Source: Neisseria animalis
GTDB lineage: Bacteria > Pseudomonadota > Gammaproteobacteria > Burkholderiales > Neisseriaceae
Assembly (NCBI RefSeq): GCF_900636515.1
Contig: NZ_LR134287.1
Coordinates: 1,984,001 to 2,048,000, forward strand
DNA: 64,000 nucleotides
Direction: 5' to 3'
Shown here: in pieces, positions 39,529-47,232 of the stretch
How the letters are laid out: each line of letters starts with the position of its first letter
How positions within the stretch are numbered: the first letter of the stretch is position 1
The notes under the pieces: model-generated
Databases searched by the model: none
Told to the model about the DNA's origin: nothing
The model's input: the letters and a program-made list of their open reading frames with translations, nothing else
Position numbers and translations under genes: made by a program

Positions 39529-40028
39529 ATCCTACTCTGCTTAAAAATTATGCCCAAGTATAACAAAAACCCAAGCCGTCCGAACATCTTGCCCTTCACA
39601 ACCCAAACAGCCGCATAATCCTACCGCCTGCGGTTTGCAGCCTGATTCGCGGCAACGGGTTTACTTGGCAAAAGCAGCATCGTCCACTTCGATTATTGTC
39701 CATGCGACTGCCTCGCAGTATTCGGATTGCGCCGTAATGGGCGATACTGCTTGGCTTGGAAGGCATATCCATGCCGTCTTCAATCATGCCCTCAATCTGG
39801 AAGGCTTCGGCAAGGCACGCATCGGCAACAGCAGCCTTTTCAGTATCGCCCGACGGGATAGCAGCCCGGCAAATCGGGAATCATGACACCATAATTGCCC
39901 TTGCCTTCGTCTCAATATAAAGCGGCCGGGTAATAAATCATCATCAACCTTTCCCGACAGGGCGGCGGGAGAACCCCCTTAGGCGGAACTCTTAAAGGAT
40001 TGGTTGCAACTTGCCCCTATTCCGTTCA

Positions 40029-40108
40029 AACACCAATTTTGCAGACGGCCTGATAACAGCCCAAAGCCTGATTTTGCCGCACTCAAGCAGTATAGGCCGT
40101 CTGCAAAT
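40029..40108. repeat. 80-bp repeat unit A
   Basis: Starts AAACACCAATTTTGCAGACG and ends AGGCCGTCTGCAAAT. The outer ends are an inverted DUS pair around AAAGCCTGATTTTGCCGCA. Nearly identical to the unit at 40195-40275. Confidence 0.9.
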
Positions 40109-40194
40109 GCGGCAATGAAAATTTGATCTTGTCGGGAAAGGCAGTATAGAAAATCCCGTGCAGAACGCCGCCAATGTTTGCCTTTATCCTGCTT

Positions 40195-40275
40195 AAACAC
40201 CAATTTTGCAGACGGCCTGATAACAGCCAAAAGCCTGATTTGACCGCATACAAGCAGCGCAGGCCGTCTGCAAAT
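40195..40275. repeat. 80-bp repeat unit B
   Basis: The second copy of the unit at 40029-40108, with about ten differences, including ACCGCATAC for GCCGCACTC. Confidence 0.9.
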
Positions 40276-40281
40276 ACGCAA

Positions 40282-41169
40282 TCAGCGTTTGATACCGCTC
40301 AAACGTGCCCAACCTTCTTCAATTTGCGCCGGTTCGATGTCGAACCATTGTCCGTAGATTTCGCTCAATTCTCCGACCTGTTCGTCCAGCAGACCCGACA
40401 AGACAATGCGGCCGCCGGTTTTGGTACGCGCCGCCAGCATTTCGCCGAGCATACGCAGCGGGTTGGCGAGGATGTTTGCAACGACAACGTCAAACTGCCC
40501 TGCAGGCAGGCCGTCGGGCAGGAAGAAGCGGGCTTGGACATTGTTTTGCGCGGCATTGTCGTTGCTGGCGCGGATAGCCTGCTCGTCAATGTCCACACCG
40601 GTGGCGGAACCTGCGCCGAGTTTGAGTGCGGCAATCGCTAAAATGCCGGAGCCGCAGCCGTAATCGAGCACGCTTTCGCCGCCTTTAATCCCGCTGTCGA
40701 GCCATTGCAGGCACAGACGGGTGGTCGGGTGGCTGCCGGTGCCGAAGGCAAGACCGGGGTCGAGTTGCAGGTTGACAGCGTTGCCATCGGGCGCGTCGTG
40801 CCAAGACGGGGTAATCCACAGGCGGTCGGAAATCTGTATCGGGTCGAACTGGGCTTGTGTGAGGCGTACCCAGTCCTGATCCGGCAGGATGTCGTTACTG
40901 TATTCCGGATTCTGAAGGCCGCATATTTCGGCGGCGGCGGCAACGACGGCAGCGGCATCGTCGTGTTCGCCCAACAGCGCGACTACCTTGCTTTGTTGCC
41001 AGACTTGCTCTGCCGGCATACCCGGCTCGCCGAAAATGGCCTGCTCGTTTTCCGTACCGGCGTAAGCATCTTCGATGGCCGCCGAAAGTGCTCCGCACTC
41101 CATGAGTGCATCGGCCAAGCCTTCGGCGATGGAGTCGCTGACTGAGATGGTGATTTGTTGGTATGACAT
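40282..41169 (-). CDS. prmA: Ribosomal protein L11 methyltransferase PrmA
   Basis: PrmA trimethylates ribosomal protein L11. The 295-residue protein has a small N-terminal substrate-recognition domain (1-90), the LDPGLAFGTGSHPTTRLCL linker and AdoMet motif I VLDYGCGSGILAIAALKLG. It has motif IV VVANILANPL. ATG 41167-41169 is the family start. The same frame stays open upstream through a MITE to 41382, adding 71 codons with a hydrophobic leader; that extension is not expected in PrmA. Confidence 0.96.
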   Translation of the reverse strand: MSYQQITISVSDSIAEGLADALMECGALSAAIEDAYAGTENEQAIFGEPGMPAEQVWQQSKVVALLGEHDDAAAVVAAAAEICGLQNPEYSNDILPDQDWVRLTQAQFDPIQISDRLWITPSWHDAPDGNAVNLQLDPGLAFGTGSHPTTRLCLQWLDSGIKGGESVLDYGCGSGILAIAALKLGAGSATGVDIDEQAIRASNDNAAQNNVQARFFLPDGLPAGQFDVVVANILANPLRMLGEMLAARTKTGGRIVLSGLLDEQVGELSEIYGQWFDIEPAQIEEGWARLSGIKR

Positions 41170-41306
41170 AAAAACTTTCTGAAAATGGGCAAGGTATGCA
41201 AAAACACCCTTGCCGGATAAAACATTCTTTAAAATGAAGCCGTATCCGCCCCGCCGTCTGAAAAGTTTTTCCCTTCGGTGCAGAGCAAGGAGAGCAGCTT
41301 GTCTTT

Positions 41307-41413
41307 TATAGTCGAATAAAATAAGAATGAGACAAGGCAGCGAAGCCGCAAACAGTACACATAGTACGGCAAGGCAAAGCAACGCTGTATCATTCTTATT
41401 TTAAATGACTATA
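41307..41413 (+). mobile_element. 107-bp MITE, copy 4
   Basis: A complete copy 137 bp upstream of prmA. On the minus strand it contributes an open frame (hydrophobic, [20 protein letters not shown]) that reads in frame into prmA. Confidence 0.95.
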
Positions 41414-41429
41414 TATCGTGAATGAAAAT

Positions 41430-41560
41430 AAAAAAGCTGAGGCGTTGGCTGCCCCTTGTTCAAAGAGGAGGTTTGGTCAAGCTACCGGGGCAAGTCAGCC
41501 CACCCGTACGCTTGTACGGTTTCCAACTTGCCAACTTGTCTCTTGCTGATGTCCATACAC
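41430..41560 (-). ncRNA. Candidate structured RNA between accC and prmA
   Basis: Read on the minus strand, the ends pair: GTTGGC and flanking GAG and GC (41530-41546) with GCCAAC, CTC and GC (41436-41449), directly followed by a T run (41430-41435). Inside are a hairpin closed by CAAGT/ACTTG with an inner CCGTAC/GTACGG stem (41491-41530), and one closed by CTTG/CAAG plus CCCC/GGGG (41452-41490) exposing CCTCC in its loop. This three-way junction with an intrinsic terminator suggests a small RNA or a leader. I cannot name a family. Confidence 0.5.
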
Positions 41561-41618
41561 TATGTATCAGGGTATTTTAGCGGATAAAGTAAGGCTGAAA
41601 AAGCGGATTTCTCAATTT

Positions 41619-41653
41619 AAAGGCCGTCTGAACATGAGATTCAGACGGCCTTT
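41619..41653 (-). terminator. DUS-pair terminator after accC
   Basis: AAAGGCCGTCTGAA and TTCAGACGGCCTTT, a 14-bp stem with a seven-base loop, 25 bp past the accC stop. Here both arms use the GCCGTCTGAA form. Confidence 0.8.
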
Positions 41654-41677
41654 AAGGTCGTTATCGGCGGGTAAGTC

Positions 41678-43039
41678 CTACTCAGCCAATTTTTCTTTGC
41701 GCGCTTCCAGCCAGTGTTCCAGATAGTGGATGCTCACGCCGCCTTCGGAAAAGCCGGGATCTTGGAACAAATCGCGGTGCAGCGGGGTGTTGGTTTTGAT
41801 GCCGTTTACCGCCAGCTCCGCCAGTGCCACACGCATTTTTGCCATAGCCTGCTCGCGGTCTTTGCCGTGTACGCAGATTTTACCGATCAGGCTGTCGTAG
41901 TTGGGCGGAATGCGGTAGCCTTGGTAGATGTGGCTGTCCACGCGCACGCCCAAACCGCCCGGCAGGTGGCAGAATTCAATCAGGCCGGGGCTGGGGATAA
42001 AGTTGTACGGATCTTCGGCGTTGATGCGGCATTCAAATGCATGGCCTTCCAAAACAATATCGTCTTGCGTGTATTGCAGCGGCAGGCCGGCAGCCACGCG
42101 CAACTGTTCCTGCACGATGTCTACGCCGCTGATCAGCTCGGTAACAGGGTGTTCAACCTGTACGCGGGTGTTCATCTCGATAAAGAAAAACTCGCCGTCT
42201 TCATACAAAAATTCAAACGTACCCGCGCCGCGGTAGCCGATGCGTTTGCAGGCTTCCACGCAGGCTTCGCCGATTTTGGCGCGTTCTTCCGGCGTGATGC
42301 CCGGAGCGGGTGCTTCTTCGATGACTTTTTGGTGGCGGCGCTGCATCGAACAGTCGCGCTCGCCCAGATAAACCGCATTGCCGTGTTCGTCGGCCAAAAC
42401 TTGGATTTCGACGTGCCGCGGGCGTTGCAGATAACGCTCCATATACACCATCGGATTGCCGAATGCGGCACCGGCTTCGGTTTTGGTCATTTCCACCGAG
42501 CGGATTAAATCTTCCCTTTTCTCTACCACGCGCATACCGCGGCCGCCGCCGCCGCCGGAGGCTTTGATGATGACGGGAAATCCGACCTTATCGGCAATTT
42601 TCAGAATCTCTTCTTCATCGTCGGGCAACGCACCGTCGGAACCGGGCACACAGGGCACGCCCGCTTCAATCATCGCGTGTTTTGCAGACACTTTGTCGCC
42701 CATCAGGCGGATGGTGTCGGCGCGCGGGCCGATAAAGATAAAGCCGGATTCTTCCACCTGTTCGGCGAAGTCGGCTCGTTCAGCCAAGAAGCCGTAACCG
42801 GGGTGAATGGCATCGGCACCGGTTACTTCGGCGGCGGCAATCAGCGCGGGAATGTGCAGATAACTTTGCGGAGAAGGTGCAGGGCCGATGCAGACGGATT
42901 CGTCTGCCAGTCTGACATGGAGGCTGTCTTTATCTGCCTCGGAGTGTACGGCAACGGTAGCAATGCCCATTTCACGGCAGGCACGCAGCACGCGCAGGGC
43001 GATTTCGCCGCGGTTGGCAATCAATACTTTTTTCAACAT
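41678..43039 (-). CDS. accC: Acetyl-CoA carboxylase biotin carboxylase subunit AccC
   Basis: AccC carboxylates the biotin of AccB with ATP and bicarbonate, the first step of fatty-acid synthesis. The 453-residue protein starts [21 protein letters not shown]. It has the ATP-grasp glycine loop [14 protein letters not shown], the [11 protein letters not shown] segment, and the catalytic [14 protein letters not shown]. It lies 115 bp after accB in the same direction, forming the usual accBC operon. Confidence 0.98.
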   Translation of the reverse strand: MLKKVLIANRGEIALRVLRACREMGIATVAVHSEADKDSLHVRLADESVCIGPAPSPQSYLHIPALIAAAEVTGADAIHPGYGFLAERADFAEQVEESGFIFIGPRADTIRLMGDKVSAKHAMIEAGVPCVPGSDGALPDDEEEILKIADKVGFPVIIKASGGGGGRGMRVVEKREDLIRSVEMTKTEAGAAFGNPMVYMERYLQRPRHVEIQVLADEHGNAVYLGERDCSMQRRHQKVIEEAPAPGITPEERAKIGEACVEACKRIGYRGAGTFEFLYEDGEFFFIEMNTRVQVEHPVTELISGVDIVQEQLRVAAGLPLQYTQDDIVLEGHAFECRINAEDPYNFIPSPGLIEFCHLPGGLGVRVDSHIYQGYRIPPNYDSLIGKICVHGKDREQAMAKMRVALAELAVNGIKTNTPLHRDLFQDPGFSEGGVSIHYLEHWLEARKEKLAE

Positions 43040-43154
43040 GATGGTTTTCCTGTGTTTTCAGACGGCATTACCGGCATCAGGCCGTCTGAAAAGTTTATAC
43101 TTCAAATGTTCCATAAAAATTTCAGACGGCTTGAACCTGCCGTCTGAAACGGAA

Positions 43155-43610
43155 TTATTCGATGATAAACAGCGGCTCGCCATACTCGACCGGCTGGCCG
43201 TTTTCCACCAAAATTTCTTTTACCACACCTGAAGTTTCCGCTTCGATTTCGTTCATCAGCTTCATGGCTTCGATGATGCACAAAGTGTCGCCGGCCTTAA
43301 CAGTTTGACCCACTTCCACAAATACCGGAGAACTCGGGCTGGGTGCACGGTAAAACGTACCGACCATCGGTGATTTTTGCGCCTTGCTCAAATCGCGTAC
43401 CGCCGGAGCAGCCGCTTCAGGAGCCGCCGCAGCAGCTGCCGGTGCGGCAGCCGGAGCAGATGCGGCAACGGCCGGAGCCGGAGCTGTATAAACCGTTTGA
43501 GCGGTGGCGCGGGTAATACGCACTTTCTCTTCGCCCTCGGTTACTTCGATTTCGGCAATGCCCGACTCTTCAACCAAATCAATCAGTTTTTTTAATTTGC
43601 GCAAATCCAT
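43155..43610 (-). CDS. accB: Biotin carboxyl carrier protein AccB
   Basis: A 151-residue carrier of the biotin arm. The N-terminal part ([25 protein letters not shown]) is followed by an Ala/Pro-rich hinge (about residues 40-75) and the biotinyl domain with the biotinylated Lys in [12 protein letters not shown]. It is first gene of accBC. Confidence 0.98.
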   Translation of the reverse strand: MDLRKLKKLIDLVEESGIAEIEVTEGEEKVRITRATAQTVYTAPAPAVAASAPAAAPAAAAAAPEAAAPAVRDLSKAQKSPMVGTFYRAPSPSSPVFVEVGQTVKAGDTLCIIEAMKLMNEIEAETSGVVKEILVENGQPVEYGEPLFIIE

Positions 43611-43990
43611 TTTGTAGTCCTTTCCGAAACAGCGGAAGTGCCGTATTCAGCTTTTAATAGTTACCGCAGACAATGAAACACCTGTATTGTCTGTTGCCGC
43701 CGCCCGCAAAATCAAATATACAGACGGCATATAATCTCCATATTCCGACACGAAAACCTGACAATCAGTCGGATTTAAGCAGGCTATTTTCCCGAACTTG
43801 CCGACAAATGTCTAGCAAAATCTGGCAAAAAACTGCTTTTAAGCAAAAATTGCCGGATTTTGCCCGAAGCATGCAAAGTATGCCAAAAATAAGAGTATTT
43901 ATTCTAATTTATTGGTTTGACACTCAAACAGGCCGTCTGCAAAAAACAAAATTGCGTATAATACGTCTGTTTTGATACCCCGCAACGACA
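43611..43990. other. Divergent intergenic region accB/queA
   Basis: 380 bp without a supported gene. Two DUS-like sites (about 43722 and 43931), and TTGACA at 43917-43922 and TATAAT at 43957-43962, but 34 bp apart, too far for one promoter. Confidence 0.5.
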
Positions 43991-45022
43991 ATGAATATTT
44001 CAGACTTCGACTTCGCACTTCCCGAAGCGCTCATCGCCCAACATCCGCCCGAAATACGCGGCAGCAGCCGTCTGCTTGCCGCCCTGCCCGACACGCCGCT
44101 TGCCGACAGAAACTTTGCCGATATTACCGACTATATCGCCGCCGGCGACGTTTTGGTATTCAACAACACCAAAGTCATGAAAGCGCGGCTGTTCGGGCAA
44201 AAGGCCAGCGGCGGCAAAATCGAAGCCTTAATCGAACGCGTTTTGGACAACCATACCGCACTGGCACATATCCGTTCTTCCAAATCACCCAAGCCCGGCA
44301 CCGAACTGATTTTTGAAAATGCCCTCCGCGCAGTGATGACAGAGCGCGCCGGCGAGCTCTTCTGTTTGCGTTTTGAAGGCACGCAAACCGTATACGAACT
44401 TTTGGAACAATACGGCAAACTGCCCCTGCCGCCCTATATCGAACGCGCCGCCGACGGCAGCGACGACAGCCGCTACCAAACCGTTTACGCTAAGCATCAG
44501 GGCGCAGTCGCCGCGCCCACTGCAGGCCTGCACTTTACCGATGAGTTGCTGACGGCATTGCGTGCCAAAGGCGTACAGACAGCAGAAGTTACCCTGCACG
44601 TCGGAGCCGGCACTTTCCAACCCGTGCGCGTTGAAAACATTGCCGAACACAAAATGCACAGCGAATGGTTCGACATTCCCTCCGAAACCGTTGCCGCCAT
44701 ACAAGCCGCCCAAGCACGCGGCAGCAAAATCTGGGCAGTCGGCACCACCTCCATGCGCGCACTCGAATCCGCCGCCCAAACAGGCAGCCTGAAAGCAGGA
44801 CAGGGCGACACCGATATTTTCATCACCCCGGGCTACCGTTTCAAAGTCATCGACCGCCTGATTACCAACTTCCACCTGCCGAAATCCACCCTGCTGATGC
44901 TGGTCAGCGCATTTTCCGGCATGGAACACATCCGCAACGTCTACCGCCACGCCATCGAACAGCAATACCGTTTTTTCAGCTACGGCGATGCCATGATTTT
45001 GGGAAGAAAAGAAACAGAATAA
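43991..45022 (+). CDS. queA: S-adenosylmethionine:tRNA ribosyltransferase-isomerase QueA
   Basis: QueA adds the AdoMet ribosyl moiety to preQ1 in tRNA to make epoxyqueuosine. The 343-residue protein starts [21 protein letters not shown]. It has [37 protein letters not shown], the [11 protein letters not shown] segment and the C-terminal [16 protein letters not shown]. Divergent from accB. Confidence 0.97.
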   Translation: MNISDFDFALPEALIAQHPPEIRGSSRLLAALPDTPLADRNFADITDYIAAGDVLVFNNTKVMKARLFGQKASGGKIEALIERVLDNHTALAHIRSSKSPKPGTELIFENALRAVMTERAGELFCLRFEGTQTVYELLEQYGKLPLPPYIERAADGSDDSRYQTVYAKHQGAVAAPTAGLHFTDELLTALRAKGVQTAEVTLHVGAGTFQPVRVENIAEHKMHSEWFDIPSETVAAIQAAQARGSKIWAVGTTSMRALESAAQTGSLKAGQGDTDIFITPGYRFKVIDRLITNFHLPKSTLLMLVSAFSGMEHIRNVYRHAIEQQYRFFSYGDAMILGRKETE

Positions 45023-45094
45023 ACTTTCGGGGTTTGATGAGACAGAGCAACAAAGCGCGGCAAGGCTGTATCATGCCGTGAACATTACCCTAAA

Positions 45095-45201
45095 TATAGT
45101 CGAATAAAATAAGAATGAGACAAGGCAGCGAAGCCGCAGACAGTACACATAGTACGGCAAGGCAAAGCAACGCTGTATCATTCTTATTTTAAATGACTAT
45201 A
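45095..45201 (+). mobile_element. 107-bp MITE, copy 5
   Basis: A complete copy downstream of queA. Just before it (45037-45081) is a shorter stretch resembling the element core (GCGGCAAGGCTGTATCATGCCGTG). Confidence 0.95.
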
Positions 45202-45236
45202 GAACATTCGTCTCAAAACTCACTCCAAACAACCAA

Positions 45237-45470
45237 AGGCCGTCTGCAAAATCCCTATTTATCGGATTTTACAGACGGCCTTTCTTTCGTTTGACACACA
45301 AATCAAACGGCATCTGAGCAGACAAACACGATACCATCGAACCCGCTGTTTGCCCGACAGCAACCACCTATCCTGAGCAGCATGAATCCATACCCAAACT
45401 GATCTATCCTTTCCGCCCCATCTGCCGAAATTTGCGCCCATACCGTTTCCGAATATCCGCCCACAGCAAA
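45237..45470. repeat. Tandem duplication, unit 1 (234 bp)
   Basis: Begins with an inverted DUS pair (AGGCCGTCTGCAAAATCCC ... ACAGACGGCCTTT) and continues through TCGTTTGACACACAAATCA to CCACAGCAAA. Repeated head-to-tail at 45471. Confidence 0.95.
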
Positions 45471-45706
45471 AGGCCGTCTGCAAAATCCCTGTTTTATCGG
45501 ATTTTACAGACGGCCTTTCTTTCGTTTGACACACAAATCAAACGCCATCTGAACAGACAAACACGACACCATCACGCCTGCTGTTTGCCCGACAACAATT
45601 ACCTATCCTGAGCAGCATGAATCCATACCCAAACTGCTCTATCCTTTCCTCCCCATCTGCCGAAATTTGCGCCCATACCGTTTCCGAATATCCACCCCAC
45701 AGCAAA
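45471..45706. repeat. Tandem duplication, unit 2 (236 bp)
   Basis: Near-identical to the preceding unit, with scattered substitutions and small indels. A third DUS arm follows at 45707. No gene is supported in 45023-45789. Confidence 0.95.
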
Positions 45707-45789
45707 AGGCCGTCTGCAAAACACCAAATCATTTTTGCGGCACAAAAAACCGCCGGTAATCCGCAGCCTTTGCAGCAGGGCGCAGCGGA

Positions 45790-46197
45790 TCAGCCGTAGT
45801 GGAAACGGAACTCCTGCACCAAATCCGCGCTCAAACTTTTCGCCACCGGGCAGGTATATGCCGCCGCTTCCAAAACAGCGCGGCTTTTGCCGTCCAGAGC
45901 GGCACTCAGATAAAAATCCACCGCCACTTTCGCCACCCGGCGCGGATCGGCGGCCATCTCCTTCTCCACCTCCGCACGCGCCCCGGCCAAATCCAAGCCC
46001 ATACTTTCGGCCTTGATGCCCATAATCGTCAGCGCACACGCCGCCAGCGAAGACGCCAGCAAATCCGTCGGCGAAAACGCCTCACCCTTGCCGTTGTTAT
46101 CCGTCGGCGCATCGGTAGAAATCGTGTCGCCGCTTTGCAGATGGGTTAAATCGTTATGGAGTTGTCCGGTGTAGCGGATGGTAGCGATGTGGGGCAT
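45790..46197 (-). CDS. OsmC/Ohr-family peroxiredoxin-like protein
   Basis: A 135-residue OsmC-fold protein for thiol-dependent reduction of organic hydroperoxides. It shows the N-terminal IRYTGQLHNDLTHLQSG, the GKGEAFSPTDLLASSLAACALTIM helix with the first conserved Cys, and the second Cys in AAAYTCPVAKSL. It fits the YhfA-like branch better than Ohr. It lies downstream of drg in the same direction and next to the tandem duplication. Confidence 0.9.
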   Translation of the reverse strand: MPHIATIRYTGQLHNDLTHLQSGDTISTDAPTDNNGKGEAFSPTDLLASSLAACALTIMGIKAESMGLDLAGARAEVEKEMAADPRRVAKVAVDFYLSAALDGKSRAVLEAAAYTCPVAKSLSADLVQEFRFHYG

Positions 46198-46347
46198 GGG
46201 TTATTCCTTTTCCATTGTTGCAGCGAATCCTTCGGACTCTAATCTTTTGATCAATAAAGGAAGGGTGTTTGCCTGATGCCAAAACCATTCCGGAAAAATA
46301 CTGGATATGCCGTGTAAGTGGATAGCGTTTGTCTTACATCGGAAAAC

Positions 46348-47127
46348 TCAGGCCGCAGGCGGCGAAGCGGCCGTTTTCCGATACTGTCCGCGTGCGCAGA
46401 ATTCAATGATTCCGTGGTCGCGTAAGATTTGCAACTGTTGGCGGATTTTGTCTTTTACATGGTGGTTGTTGGGAAAACGGCTCTGCAAGTGCGCTTCAAA
46501 CGCATACATTTGTGCAAGGGTAAATTGCGGCGGCAAAATGTCAATGCATTTCATGACAGCCAGCAACCATCCTTTCGCTTCGTTTCGTTGTGTGCGGAGA
46601 AACAGCGTCTCCCGCCATTGCCGCAATACTTGCTCCTGACTGACTGCTCCGTTTTCATCAAGTAAAACAATCTGTCCGTGCTTCGGTAAAGTACGCAGAT
46701 TGATGGAACACATAATATAATCAGGCCGCCCTTTCAGCCCTTTGTTGCGCGGGACAATCATGTCTGCCGTCATAAAATGTTTGGGCACCAACACCAGCCG
46801 GTTAACCGTATACTGTTGTGCATTGTACGACAAAAAGAAAAAATTGGGATTACTGTCCGAGCGGATGCGTTCAAGCATGGTGTGGTACGCACCGTCGGCA
46901 ATGCTGTTGCCGATACGTCTGCTTTTGCTTTTCAACTCATACTGCTCGCCGCAAACGGAGCAAAAAAAGTCTGCCACCGGCTGATTGTTAGCAAATCTGC
47001 CAATCGGCCTGCTTCCGCAGCTCGGGCAATATCCGTTTTCCTGCATCCATGTTTCCGTCAGTACCCGCATTTTCTGTGATTGGCTCCAGTATGCCTGCAC
47101 CAGTTCAAGTTTAAAATCCAATTGCAT
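46348..47127 (-). CDS. drg: DpnI-like methyl-directed restriction endonuclease (dam-replacing gene)
   Basis: A 259-residue homologue of DpnI, which cuts GATC only when adenine-methylated. Zinc cysteines are Cys34/37 (CPSC) and Cys56/59 (CSVC). The PD-(D/E)XK site is Asp53, Glu64 and Lys66 (ADFFCSVCGEQYELKSK), the same numbering as DpnI. The C-terminal winged helix carries KDKIRQQLQILRDHGIIEF, the m6A-reading domain. ATG 47127 follows GGGGAA; an upstream in-frame start (47232) is not family-like. No methyltransferase is nearby. Neisserial drg is known to replace dam. Confidence 0.93.
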   Translation of the reverse strand: MQLDFKLELVQAYWSQSQKMRVLTETWMQENGYCPSCGSRPIGRFANNQPVADFFCSVCGEQYELKSKSRRIGNSIADGAYHTMLERIRSDSNPNFFFLSYNAQQYTVNRLVLVPKHFMTADMIVPRNKGLKGRPDYIMCSINLRTLPKHGQIVLLDENGAVSQEQVLRQWRETLFLRTQRNEAKGWLLAVMKCIDILPPQFTLAQMYAFEAHLQSRFPNNHHVKDKIRQQLQILRDHGIIEFCARGQYRKTAASPPAA

Positions 47128-47232
47128 AAATTCCCCAAGCCGCTTTCCGTAACAACACCAAAAATGCATGAAAAGGCCGTCTGCAAAAATCACTTGTAAA
47201 AAACTGCACGTTTTCAGACGGCATTGCAGCAT

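Larger units (their letters stand above)
39529..40281. other. Gene-free region with a duplicated DUS cassette
   Basis: The 39529-40028 part has only short open frames, none recognisable; an 83-codon frame ending near 39886 could be a decayed gene but matches nothing I know. The 40029-40275 part is repeats. Confidence 0.5.

Noticed and set aside
39635..39886. 83-codon frame after the DUF1415 gene
   Set aside because: No family resemblance, no ribosome site; at most a gene relic.
43917..43962. TTGACA and TATAAT before queA as one promoter
   Set aside because: The hexamers are 34 bases apart; no acceptable -35 lies 16-18 bases before the TATAAT.
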